From positions 236,519,475 to 236,583,474 of the forward strand of contig NC_066579.1 of NCBI RefSeq assembly GCF_024323335.1: DNA of 64,000 bases. Reading direction: 5' to 3'. Shown here piece after piece: positions 32,680 through 42,304 of this stretch. The notes beneath the pieces were generated by a model that ran no database searches, was not told where the DNA came from, and worked only from the letters and a program-made list of their open reading frames with translations. A program made the position numbers and the translations under genes. Source of the DNA: Lathyrus oleraceus (taxonomy: Eukaryota > Streptophyta > Magnoliopsida > Fabales > Fabaceae). Positions within the stretch are counted from its first letter, which is position 1. Every line of letters begins with the position of its first letter.

Positions 32680-34235
32680 AAGTCATGTATGACTTATCAT
32701 CTTGAGGAATTTCCAGAAGCTTGGAGGTTTTTCGTGTTAGAAAACTCCAATGATGTTGCTTTGTATGTTTTCCAATATCAGCAGGTCATGTATGAATCTG
32801 TTGTTGAAGTTTTCTTTGGGTTTTTGTTCAGTGCTATTCAGGTCATGTATGAACCTATTGTTGAACTTTCATTCCAGTATTGTCAGGTCATGTATGAACC
32901 TGTTAATTGAATACTCTTTGAATAGTCAAGTGTTGTCAGGTCATGTATGAACCTGTTATTGAAAATTCTTTGAATGTTCCTGTTTCGTCAGGTCATGTAT
33001 GAACCTGTTGTTGAAAAGTCTTTGAATAGTCAAGTGTTGTCAGGTCATGTATGAACCTGTTGTTGAAAATTCTTTGAATGTTCCTATTTTCTCAGGTCAT
33101 GTATGAACCTGTTGCTGAACTTTTTGTTCCAATGTTGTCAAGTCATGTATGAACTTGTTATGGAAATTTTCTCAAAAAAGTTCAAGTTTGTCATCAGGTC
33201 ATGTATGAACCTGTTGATATACCCTTTTGGAATTTTTCTGAGTTTGTCAGGTCACGTATGAACCTGCTGTCAAAAATTCTTTGAATGTTCCAGCATTGTC
33301 AGGTCATGTATGAACCCGTTGCTGTTGAGCCTTTATTCCAGTATTACCAGGTCATGTATGAACCTGTGGCTGGACCTTTTATTCCAGTGTCGGCAAGTCA
33401 TGTATGAACTTGTTGTGGAATTGTTCTTAAAGTATTCAAGTTTATTATCAGGTCATGTATGAACCTGTTGATATACTCTTTTGGAATTTTTCTGAGTTTG
33501 TTAGGTCATGTCTGAACCTTCCGTCAGAACATCTTTATATTCTCTAGCATTGTTAGGTCATGTATGAACCCGTTGCTGTTAAGGCTTTATTCAAGTATTA
33601 CCAGGTCATGTATGAACCTGTTTTGGAAGAATCTTTTTCTTTGATTATTCCAGTGTTGTCAGGTCATGTATGAACCTGTTGTTGAACCTTTTGTTCCAAT
33701 ATCATCAAGTCATGTATGAACTTGTTGTGGAAATTTTCTCAAAGTATTCAAGTTTGTCATCAGGTCATGTATGAACCTGTTGATATAATCTTTTGAATTT
33801 TTCTGAGTTTACCTGCTGTCAGAAATTCTTGATATTCCCCAACATTGTCAGGTCATGTATGAACCTGTTGTTGAGTTTTCTTTCCAGTATTACCAGGTCA
33901 TGTATGAACCTGTTTTGAAGAATCTTTCTCTATCTTTATTTCAGTGTTGTCAGGTCATGTATGAACTTGTTGATACACTCTATTTGATTTTTTTTTCTGT
34001 TTATTGACAAGTCATGTTTGAACTTGCTGTCAGAACCGTTCTTGGTATTCCCCAGCATTGTCAGGTCATGTATGAACCTGTTGTTGAGCTTTTATTCCAG
34101 CATTACCAGGTCATGTATGAACTTGTTTTGAAGAATTTTTCTCTATGATTGTTTCAGTGTTATCAGGTCATGTATGAACCTGTTGTAGAAAAGTTTTCTT
34201 ATTCGGGTTTAGTAAGTCATGTGTGAACTTACTAC
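32680..34235 (+). repeat. AGGTCATGTATGAACCT tandem array
   Basis: Roughly 29 units spaced about 45-60 bp share CAGGTCATGTATGAACCTG, an imperfect palindrome with arms CAGGT/ACCTG around CATGTATGA. Unit flanks fall into about five types that recur in the same order (for example from 33139, 33394 and 33705), so there is a higher-order repeat of roughly 260-310 bp. Variant units keep complementary arms: CAAGT/ACTTG at 33139, 33394, 33705 and 34008, and AGTAAGT/ACTTACT at 34211-34233. Ogre 3' UTR arrays are a known source of satellite DNA. Confidence 0.9.
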
Positions 34236-34478
34236 CGAAATCCCTTGTATTCTAAGCGTCGTTTATCAAATTTCACTTTGAGTACTCCCCAGTGTGCGTC
34301 TGATTCTCCAGCAGTTTTGTTTTCCCCAGCGAGTTGTTTCTTACCATTTGTCTGTCTTCCTGTGGACCATCAGCATTCCCCACAGCTTGGTCTGTCTAGT
34401 AGCATCTCCTGTCAAGGGTCCACCATATCCCTAGCAGGGAAGAAAATTAAAAGAAAAAGAATCATGCATCCATGCATA

Positions 34479-34562
34479 TCATATCATATCATATCATATC
34501 ATATCATATCATATCATATCATATCATATCATATCATATCATATCATATCATATCATATCAC
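34479..34562. repeat. (ATCAT)n microsatellite
   Basis: About 17 copies of the 5-bp unit CATAT/ATCAT in tandem, ending in CATCATGTC. The Ile-Ser-Tyr-His repeat ORF across it is an artefact of the repeat. Confidence 0.95.
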
Positions 34563-34674
34563 ATCATGTCATAGGGATTCAGGATCAAAATCCGGGTCTT
34601 CTTAGTATTTAACCATCTCCCACTATGATCATATGAAGAGTGTCTTGCTTCACATTCTCTAGTTGAAGATACTT

Positions 34675-34687
34675 AAATAGGGGCAAC
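34675..34687 (+). other. Polypurine tract of element C
   Basis: AAATAGGGGCAAC immediately before the right LTR, matching the motif before the 3' LTRs of B and D. Primes plus-strand synthesis. Confidence 0.87.
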
Positions 34688-34873
34688 TGTCATACCCCAA
34701 TTTTGGCCCTGAATTTTTTTCCCATCAATCGGTCATTTGCATTTCTCTTCATGACCATTTCATGTTTAAACTCTTCACTTCAGATTGAAAGATCTTTTAT
34801 TCATGTTACAATCATTTCATTCATGCATGGTTAAAATAATTTTCCACATGTCTTCTGTTCAACTACGCCTTTG

Positions 34874-35146
34874 ATGGCCTTAGAGCAACGTCGGGAAGTG
34901 CAACATCTAAGACATGAGAAATTTTACCAACTAGTGGTCTCAAGGACGGTGAAAGAAGCACGCGAGCTTAATATGACTAAGAATGATGATTTTGTTGGGC
35001 TGGAAGAAAATGGACAATTTGGATATACATCAATTCATGGAGAGTTACCCAAGTTTGATTTAAAAAGGAATAAAACTTCCTCGGTTTACTCAGCCGCATC
35101 AAATAGGCCTCGGGAAACCATATTTTGTGGGTCATCACATGTCTAA
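34874..35146 (+). CDS. Unrecognised 91-codon ORF inside 3' LTR
   Basis: Same frame and same translation as the ORF at 15057-15329 in the left LTR; no motif recognised. Kept open in both LTRs, which given the low LTR divergence is not by itself evidence of function. Confidence 0.33.
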   Translation: MALEQRREVQHLRHEKFYQLVVSRTVKEARELNMTKNDDFVGLEENGQFGYTSIHGELPKFDLKRNKTSSVYSAASNRPRETIFCGSSHV

Positions 35147-35355
35147 ACTCTACATTTTAGCTGCTGCATGTGGGCATGGCACTTAATGGTAACTGTTTGT
35201 ATGCTTATAGCTTAAGCAGCACGAGAATGGGCAACCAATGTACCGGAGAGGACTCCACGCTTTAAAATTTTGCCAGTTGCTTAAAGTTATATATGTTTCT
35301 TTGGTATCTCTTGGATGAAAATTTTGACAATAGCAAATGTGGTTGACCGACGAAA

Positions 35356-36748
35356 TTGGTGGCGCTGCATGAGGGCCGTGCGATTCATGGTTACGCTGTT
35401 AGGAGAGAAATTGGTTTGTGTGATGACGTTTTTGAGACAACCCTTTTGGATATGTATTATAAATGTGGTGGTATTGGGTTAGCTGCCTCGGTTTTTGCCA
35501 AGATGGATGCTCGAAAAACAACAAATGTCGGTTCTTGGAACACTTTGATAGCTGCTTATCTTCAAAATGGACAGGCTTTTGAAGCTTTCGACCTTTTTCG
35601 TCAAATGATATGTAGAAATGTTTTGCCTGATTTGGTAACATTGGCCAATGCTATTCTGTGTTATGGTGAATTGAATTATTTTCGTCGAGGGATGAGTATT
35701 CATGGATACATGATCACGATGGGGGCAGAACTTGATTTGGTGGCTTCCACTGCTTTGGTTGATCTATACTGTAAAATTGATGTAACCAAAGCTAGGAAAC
35801 TGTTTGAAAGATTGGGGAATAAGGATGCTGTTGTATATAATGTTATGATGACTGGTTATCTCGAAAATGAGTTACCTGCGGATGCGGTAAACGTTTTTCG
35901 TGAAAAGCTCAAGACGAACGTTAGTCCAAATGTGGCTTTGTTTCTTAATTTGATTCCCGCTGTATTAAATTTGAGAGACATTATATTAGTCAGGTCTATA
36001 CATGGTTATGCATTGAGGCATACACACATATCACATGTGGAGATTGCAAATCAAATTATTCATACATATGCAAAATATGGGTATGTAGTGGATGCAAGGG
36101 TAGTCTTCCATAGGATGAGAACAAGGGATTTGGTTTCATGGACTTCGATGATGACAAGTTATATTTATCACGGCCACATTGACGAAGCCATAAATTTGTT
36201 TCGTATGCTGCAAAAAGAAAATCTAAATATTGACTCTGTTACTCTAATTGGTCTCATTCAGGCATTATCCCAGCTTGGATGTCTAAGTTTTGTTAAGGAA
36301 GTTCCCTGTTTCAGTTATCGATTTTTTCCATGGTAATGAGCTCTCTGTAAATAATTCTCTTATTACTACGTATGCTAAGTCTGGAAAACTACATATGGCT
36401 AGAAGCATATTTGAGCAAATGACAGAACTGTGTCTCACATCATGGAATGCAATGATAGGTGCATATGCGATGCATGGAAACTATACAGATGTGTTAGAGC
36501 TCTTTGATCATATGAAAATTGCTAAAGTTACACCTGATGAAGTGACTTTCACTTCAATCCTCACTGCTTGCAGCCACTCAGGATTGGTAGAAGAGGGTCT
36601 ACAAATTTTTGGGACAATGATGAAGGAATATGCATTAGTTCCAAGCGAAGTTCATTATAGTTGTATAGTAGATTTATTAAGCCGAGCTGGCCAACTTAAG
36701 GAGGCATACAATCTGGTCAAAAGCGAGTCGGTAACACCGAAGAAGTAA
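35356..36748 (+). pseudogene. Captured PPR fragment, 3' LTR copy
   Basis: Second copy of the PPR piece (frames 35356-36336 and 36290-36748), with the same frameshift in the poly-T run, so that break predates the last transposition. Compared with the left copy most substitutions change an amino acid (for example Phe to Leu, Val to Ala twice, Lys to Asn, Gly to Ser, Pro to Ser) and few are silent, as expected without purifying selection. Confidence 0.87.
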
Positions 36749-36948
36749 TGGCCATTGTCCATGATTTAATCACCAAGAATTTGGTTAATCTCATAGCAGA
36801 CCAAGGAGAGATGCAGCGCCAGCATAAGCTTCTCATACTGTATGCAACTCAAACCGGCAATGCATTGGATGCTGCTGAACGCCTTGCTCGTGAAACCGAA
36901 CTTCCAACCATCCAACGAATTTCACCAAAGTTACAACCTGTGACCTGA
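36748..36948 (+). pseudogene. Captured diflavin-reductase-like start, 3' LTR copy
   Basis: As at 16931, with the FMN-loop stretch KLLILYATQTGNALDAAE. This copy keeps AAERLARE where the left has AAECLARE, and Arg fits the family better, so the left copy carries the later change. It ends at a TGA at 36946 where the left copy has TGC. Confidence 0.6.
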
Positions 36949-37001
36949 ACAAGAAAAACCAAAACAGCAAACACCAGGAGTTAAGCCAAGTGTTGTCATG
37001 A

Positions 37002-37595
37002 TTGAGGATCACATATTTGAAGAATATGAAGAGCCTCCCGTCTTTGGAAAAAAAGAGTATATTTGTGGTACGATCTAATGTGATAAATGAGCACAACAGC
37101 AGCAACATCAACTTCTTGTTCAACAGCAGCAACAGTTCAGGCGACCTGCAATGCAAGAAATGGGTCAGATGCAAGGGCAACATCAGATGCAATTTTCTTC
37201 ACAATTTGAACATAGAAAAAAAAGCAGATGGAGACGATAGTCGTGCATATGATCACTCAAGGATTGGTCAATCTAATGATAAAACAATGAAGAGTTTCAA
37301 TGGGGAAAATATCACCTCCACGGGCTCCAGGAATTTTGGCTGTTTAGTATCCGGGAAAAATGACAGTGACAAAGATCAAACACAGTTTGGCTCCCTGCTC
37401 GTCAAAATGAGAAAAGATATGAGAAATAAGGGTGAGGTGCATCTGCAAGAAAGCCTTAGTAGACAGAAAACAGTAATGTCTATCGAAAGCATATTGACAG
37501 GAGAAATTATTGTTAGTTCAGTGAGGCAAGCCGAGAATATTTCAGATGAAGAGGATCAGAATGATGCTTGCTTACAGCAGGAACCTCAAACCTAA
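37002..37595 (+). pseudogene. Captured Gln-rich fragment, 3' LTR copy
   Basis: Counterpart of 17185-17778, 197 codons, a few substitutions. The CAACAGCAGCAA repeats are again out of the open frame, so the open frame is probably not the ancestral one. Confidence 0.38.
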
Positions 37596-37596
37596 G

Positions 37597-38645
37597 TCAT
37601 GTATTTGGTAGTAACTCCCATGTTTCAAGCAGCTGGATGCCTTCCTTGCGACGAATTTCTTCAACCAAATAACAGATAGTATTTTGGAGGAGTCCCTTAG
37701 AGCTTGTTTCTAATAATCTTGCTGCAATCAACACACCAGCAACCATGTCCAATAACAGCCTGCAGACCACAAAATACGTACACCAATCCATCATAAACCT
37801 TGCACACAAAAAAATCATCTTTGGTTCACACACTAAACAACCATATTCGCAACAAGGTAAAACTGATGTCAAATTGTTACCAAACCTGTCAAGCCGATAA
37901 ACAAGATACAACATCATCAATCCATAACAGGATGCTCAAAACCATGAAGTCTGTGAACCGAATGTTACTCAGGCTTTCTCCAAATTTCACTACAGTAAAA
38001 GCAAATTAGTCAAGGCAATTAAAATTCAAAAAGAATACCCAAAATAGAGTTAAGACAAAAGCGAAGAAGAAAGCTTGAGTTCAGAATACCGTTTTCGGTT
38101 TTAGCATTAAACAGGTCGATCCAAACTGAGCACATCAAAGAGGATTTTGCAGGATGCTCCTTTGAACACCAAAGACACCATTTGAAACCCTAATCAGCAG
38201 AGTATAAATAGGAGAGAGCGAATCAGTGTGAGACACGGACGAAAAAATTAACGGCGAAAAAGATGCCACACAAACCCTAATCCCAAAATCGAAGCAAGAA
38301 ACCAGTATTTGAAGATTCAAGGACTACCTGAGCTCGCCGTCACCGTCAAAGGTGAGCCATCCTATCCAACTTTCTCTTGGGAACCATGGTTTCTTTATCT
38401 TTTCGCGCTTTGATTGAGAGATGACGACTGAGGTGAGAGCGATGGAGAGATGTTGAGAGTTGAGGGAGAGTGGTGATAAGCGATTTTGAGAGCAGAGAGA
38501 GATTTTGTTTGAGAGAGTTTTGAGGTAGAGAGATCCTGGGTGTGAGATTTGGGAAGAGGACGATGAGATTCTGGGTTTGAGATTTGAGATTCTGCGTTCT
38601 CCTTTTTTTTATTGCTATCATTTGCTCTTTAATTGAACAGACCAT
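37597..38645 (-). pseudogene. Antisense captured gene piece, 3' LTR copy
   Basis: Counterpart of 17780-18810: CT-rich leader, ATG near 38388 and downstream open exon-like stretch (37597-37920 frame). Contains the 18-bp segment missing from the left copy. Protein not recognised. Confidence 0.43.
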
Positions 38646-39596
38646 TTAACTCCATTTAAGTGACCCTTTAGTGTTCCCAGTAGACATTAACGTTGGTGTT
38701 TAACATGATTCCATTTTTCTTTACTATTCCCAATTCACTAGCCTCTAGAACCCAACAGCCAGGCGGCTGGGTTTAATTATGGTAGTCCAACAGATTTTCT
38801 TTTTTATTAGTTTTTTTATTTTAATTCTAATTTCTAATTTACCTTGGTTTATTTATCCAAATTAGCATTAAAATGATAACTAATCATAAGTGGCTTGGTG
38901 GAGAGGGGGTGGTTTTCATGGTCTGTAGTGGAGTGGGTTCGATACCTATATGAAGCACTTTATTTCTCTTAGCATTCATTTTGTTCTTTATGTTTATGCT
39001 TTATTATACTCATAGTTTCATTATTGTTTGATAGCACAAATTTGATTTCTTTTTAATTTCATCATTCATTCAAAACCATTTTAAACTATTAAAATCACAC
39101 TTTTCTCGATTTAATGTCGAGCCCATTTCCATACCCTTGTAAGTCGATTGCTTTTAAGCATCACCATCAACCTCACATAGCTCACTCTTGGGCTTTCTTA
39201 CAATGAGCCGGTTCTCTTGCACTTACACTCATACTTTGCATTATTCGTTTGTTTGGGCCCGATTTAATTATTTCATGATTTTGAATCCCCATTCGACAAA
39301 ATGTACCCCACTTCCCCGATGTGTAATAATTTTGTACTATTTTATTTCTTTATTTTGTTTGACTGTTTAGTTAGATACTAACACAAGAGTAAAATCAACA
39401 ATTTCAAAAAAATCAAAAAAATAATGACTCGATCCAACATCGAGTATTTTCTCAATAAACAAATCAATTCATTTTTCCCTCCTATTCTATTCCATTTCTT
39501 TCAAACTTTCATCAAACGCTTGATTCAACGTCAAGCCATTTTTTCTAATAAAAACTCAAAAAATATTAATTCATAGTTAAGACCTTTTCAAAAAAA

Positions 39597-40076
39597 GATG
39601 GAAGTGGAACGTGGTGTATACCGCGCACTCCTGAGACTAGGATTCGAGATGTATATCTCGCCAATCCTAGTTCTCGCCATCATCCAAACTTATCCACTTT
39701 GTTTTTCTCTCAAACATTTATCCAAATTTCTCTTAAACGTCCATCAATACTTGATCTAGTGTCAAGTCATTTTTCACAACAAAACTCAAAATACTTAAAT
39801 CTTATTTAACCCTTCTCAATAAAGGTGGAAATGGAACATGGTGTATACCATGCACTCCTGAGACTAGGATTCGAGACGTATGCCTCGCCTATCTTAGTTC
39901 TCGCCATCATCTAAAATTGCCAATGCGGTTTCTTCAAACCCTTTCTCAATCAAATTCCAAAATACCTAATTCCTATCTTAACCCCTTTCAATAAAGATGG
40001 AAATGGAACATGGTGTATACCGTGCACTCCTGAAACTAGGATTCGAGATGTATATCTCGCTCATCCAAGTTCTCGC
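39597..40076 (+). repeat. Three hairpin units near the end of the 3' LTR
   Basis: Right-LTR copies of the GTAT-loop hairpin units, for example CGTGGT/ACCGCG at 39610-39625 and CGAGAT/ATCTCG at 40044-40059. Every stem seen in the left LTR is kept. Confidence 0.8.
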
Positions 40077-40818
40077 CATCACCCAAAAAACATCAAACCA
40101 ACAAAACTCTTTTTCTCGCCGTCGTGCGATTAATCAAAAACCTTTTTCGTAAATGAAAGGTATCTTGTCTTAAGAGATATAAAACAATGTTTCGGCCACG
40201 ATTGTTGAGTCGAGATAAGTGACGCTTTTCCGAATGTAGATTTATAAATCCGTTCGATGTGTGGTATGCGTCCATTCCTCATCTGTTTTGGGTAAAACAA
40301 TGTTTTCGTCGATTAATACAATATAGCTTTCGCTAAAATCGACCAACAAACAAACATTTTTCTACCCAGAACTACATAAGCCTTGATTTCTCTTTTGAGA
40401 TACGTAGGAGCAGGATTCGTTAATCTTATCAGGCCCACTAATAAAAAACTTAGGTTTAGTCCTTCGTTGAAAATCCAAAAACATCTCTTCTCATCCTTTC
40501 TTTCTTTCCCACCTAATAATTCGAAAAGCCTAATATTTTAATTAACACTAACGCACACAACTAACCTAATGGTTCCCGTTGAGTACAACGGACGTGAGGG
40601 GTGCTAATATCTTTCCCTTGCGTAATCGACTCCCGAACCCTGATATTGGTTGTGATGACCATATCTTATCCTTTCTTTTGTCTTGGGTTTTATCGATATT
40701 TCCCCTTTCCTTTTTAGGAATAAATAAAGTTCGGTGGCGACTCTGTTCAGTCCATCATTGCGAGCGTGCGATCGCGCTTCGCTTTGAAGTCGTATCCCCA
40801 TTTTTTCGAGGTGCGACA

Positions 40819-40823
40819 ATAAT
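40819..40823. repeat. Target-site duplication of element C, right copy (ATAAT)
   Basis: ATAAT directly after GTGCGACA, matching 14866-14870. Joining the flanks restores a continuous minus-strand element B across the end of its gag-pro frame. Confidence 0.93.
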
Positions 40824-41230
40824 GAACTACAACAGGAACATCAACAACAACCCAATTATTGCAAATTCGTCCATGCGTTACAAAGTTAGCACTATCTCCT
40901 TCATATTCGTCTTAAATGACTGCAGGTGAGTGTTATTCTTCTTTGGGAATAAACTCTCCACTGTGGAAAAATTATTGCATAGCTTTGACTTCTTTAAACG
41001 GTCCTTGCTGAAATCCCATACCAGCTTTGTTCTTGTTTTCAACGACTTCCACGATGCGGCCCCACTTGTCTGTGCCACCAACCTGAACAATTTCTCGTGC
41101 ATCTTTCAAAGAAGACATGGATTCCCTAGTATTCTGAACCTCATTAGCTACAGATAAAGCTTCGGACGGAGTTCCAACAACTTCTTCAGCTTCAACATAA
41201 GTGAAAGATGACAAGTGGATTACCAATAAC
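40819..41230 (-). pseudogene. Element B protease-linker end (displaced fragment)
   Basis: The minus-strand reading 41226-40972 gives HLSSFTYVEAEEVVGTPSEA and DKWGRIVEVVENKNKAGMGF, the acidic linker after the protease, homologous to 62260-62480 in element E. A continuing frame towards 40819 gives N-W-V-V-V-D-V-P-V-V-V-H, matching NNWVAVDIPTVIH of E. Element C thus inserted at the very end of B's gag-pro frame, beside the intron. The upstream part is cut by element D at 41231. Confidence 0.85.
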
Positions 41231-41566
41231 TATAAGACCCCAATTTTGACCCTAAGATCCCTTATGCTATCTCATCATATGCATTGGCTTTGGGATCACA
41301 CCTTGGCATCCTCCTTACCCCTCATTCATTGGGTTTGCATTGGGAGAGATCACCAAGCACATTTGATTGTATCATAATTTTTTTTTCATTTATTACTAAC
41401 CAAAATACCAAAAATATGTCAATGTATAGTTTGTTGCTTTTATAGGTAGTGTGTGTGTCCAACCATGCTTCATCAAGCTCATATCTAGGGTTTGAGACCC
41501 TCAATGCAAGGAGATCAATCAAGAGATGGTTCACATTGACTTTAGGCATCATATATAGGTCCGCAT
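41231..41566 (+). repeat. 5' LTR remnant of element D
   Basis: Starts TATAAGACCCCAATTTTGAC (the usual TG is now TA) and is homologous to the first ~335 bp of the 3' LTR at 44750-45083. It ends where the deletion joins it to a short filler and integrase. Confidence 0.88.
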
Positions 41567-41580
41567 GGAGATCAATCAAG

Positions 41581-42140
41581 GGGTTGTCGAAGCTGCAAAC
41601 AAGAACATTAAGAAGATCATTCAGAAGATGGTGGTAACCTACAAAAATTGGCCTAAGATGCTCCCATTTGCTTTGCACGGGTACCGTACATCCATCTGCA
41701 CTTCAACAGGAGCAACCCCTTTCTCTCTCGTTTATGGAATGGAAGTTGTGCTCTCGGTAGAGTTTGAGATCCCATCATTATATGTTTTGATGGAAGCCAA
41801 GTTGACAGAAGTTGAATGGTGTCAGACTAGATATAACCAACTGAATTTGATTGAAGAAAAGAGATTGACTGCCATTTGTCATGGTTAGTTATATCAGCAA
41901 AGAATGAAGAAGGCTTATGATAGGAAGGTTAGGCCTCGTGTGTTCCGAGAAGGCTACCTTGTGCTCAAGAAGATTCTATCTTTCAAACCAGATGCTAGGG
42001 GAAAATGGACTCCTAATTATGAAGGCCCATATGTTGTTAGAAGAGCTTTCTCAGGCGGTGCTTTAATTCTTACAACTATGGATGGTGAAGAGTTCACTCA
42101 TCCTGTGAATGTCGATACAGTCAAGAAATACTTCACCTGA
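41581..42140 (+). pseudogene. Element D integrase C-terminal part
   Basis: Begins within the catalytic core at VVEAANKNIKKIIQKM (the Glu of the D-D-E triad is the first surviving catalytic residue) and continues through FALHGYRTSICTSTGATPFS to the C-terminal GPYVVRRAFSGGALILTTMD, ending TGA 42138-42140. One stop (TAG at 41886-41888) replaces a Gln codon. The N-terminal zinc region and both Asp residues are deleted. Confidence 0.9.
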
Positions 42141-42158
42141 AAAGGAAAGAACAACTCG

Positions 42159-42304
42159 CTAAGTTGAAAACCCGAAAGGGCGACTTAGGCAAAAATGAGC
42201 GTCTCAATGGATTGAAAACCCGAAAGGGCTATCCAGGCAAAAGTTAGAGACATAAAACAGAAAATTTATCCCGATAAATTGATTACCCCACCTTGGGGCA
42301 ATCT
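42159..42304 (+). promoter_or_regulatory. Triple hairpin after pol, element D
   Basis: CTAAGT/ACTTAG (42159-42188) and TGGAT/ATCCA (42208-42235) each enclose CCC-GAAA-GGG. The third has ATTG/CAAT (42278-42302) enclosing CCCC...GGGG. Order and spacing match element B. Confidence 0.8.

Larger units (their letters stand above)
31537..34674 (+). other. 3' untranslated region of element C
   Basis: Non-coding between the hairpins and the polypurine tract. 31537-32250 has no feature I can support. 32280-32640 has degenerate repeats of TTGTNNNNGGCA type (GTTGTAACTGG, GTTGTTGGCA). 32680-34235 is the AGGTCATGTATGAACCT array. 34240-34470 is unique, and 34479-34562 is a pentanucleotide microsatellite. 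ORFs across the array are chance translations. Confidence 0.8.
14871..40818 (+). mobile_element. Element C: complete Ogre-type LTR retrotransposon (about 25.9 kb)
   Basis: Two direct repeats of about 6.1 kb (14871-20982 and 34688-40818) start TGTCATACCCC and end GTGCGACA. They are flanked by the same 5 bp, ATAAT, at 14866-14870 and 40819-40823. A tRNA-Arg-type PBS follows the left LTR and a polypurine tract precedes the right. The interior (13.7 kb) contains leader, ORF1, gag, protease, intron gap, RT, RNase H, second RNase H, integrase and 3' UTR in Ogre order. The two LTRs differ at about one base per hundred by eye plus one 18-bp indel, so the insertion is fairly young. ORF1 is open, but gag-pro has three stops, one frameshift and a changed active-site neighbour, and pol has one frameshift and one stop, so it is non-autonomous as it stands. 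Confidence 0.95.
34688..40818 (+). repeat. 3' LTR of element C
   Basis: 6131 bp, nearly identical to the 5' LTR, with the same captured gene pieces in the same order. It starts TGTCATACCCCAATTTTGGC and ends GTGCGACA. It carries an extra 18 bp at about 37947-37964 absent from the left copy. Polyadenylation would be expected in this copy. Confidence 0.95.
2252..41230 (-). mobile_element. Element B: Ogre-like retrotransposon, interrupted
   Basis: Minus-strand Ogre/Tat-type element, present as 2252-14870 plus 40819-41230 and split by insertion of element C. Order in its own direction: end of gag-pro (41230-40819), pro-RT intron region, RT-RNaseH-second RNaseH-integrase (14588-11147), long 3' UTR (11146-7255), polypurine tract, 3' LTR (7254-2252). 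The 5' LTR, ORF1, gag and most of the protease lie outside the window or were displaced by element D at 41231. Adjacent sequence at the LTR outer edge (2247-2251) is GTTAC, the candidate target duplication; its partner is not in view. Confidence 0.88.

Noticed and set aside
32680..34235. CRISPR-like array of regularly spaced repeats
   Set aside because: Repeats are degenerate, spacers are related to each other in higher-order order, and the array sits in the 3' UTR of a plant retrotransposon.
34245..34574. 109-codon ORF with Ile-Ser-Tyr-His repeats
   Set aside because: Translation of the pentanucleotide microsatellite.
14871..40818. Two host PPR genes in a segmental duplication
   Set aside because: The 6.1-kb repeats have TG...CA ends, PBS, polypurine tract and target duplication, so they are LTRs; the PPR piece has a frameshift and no start codon.
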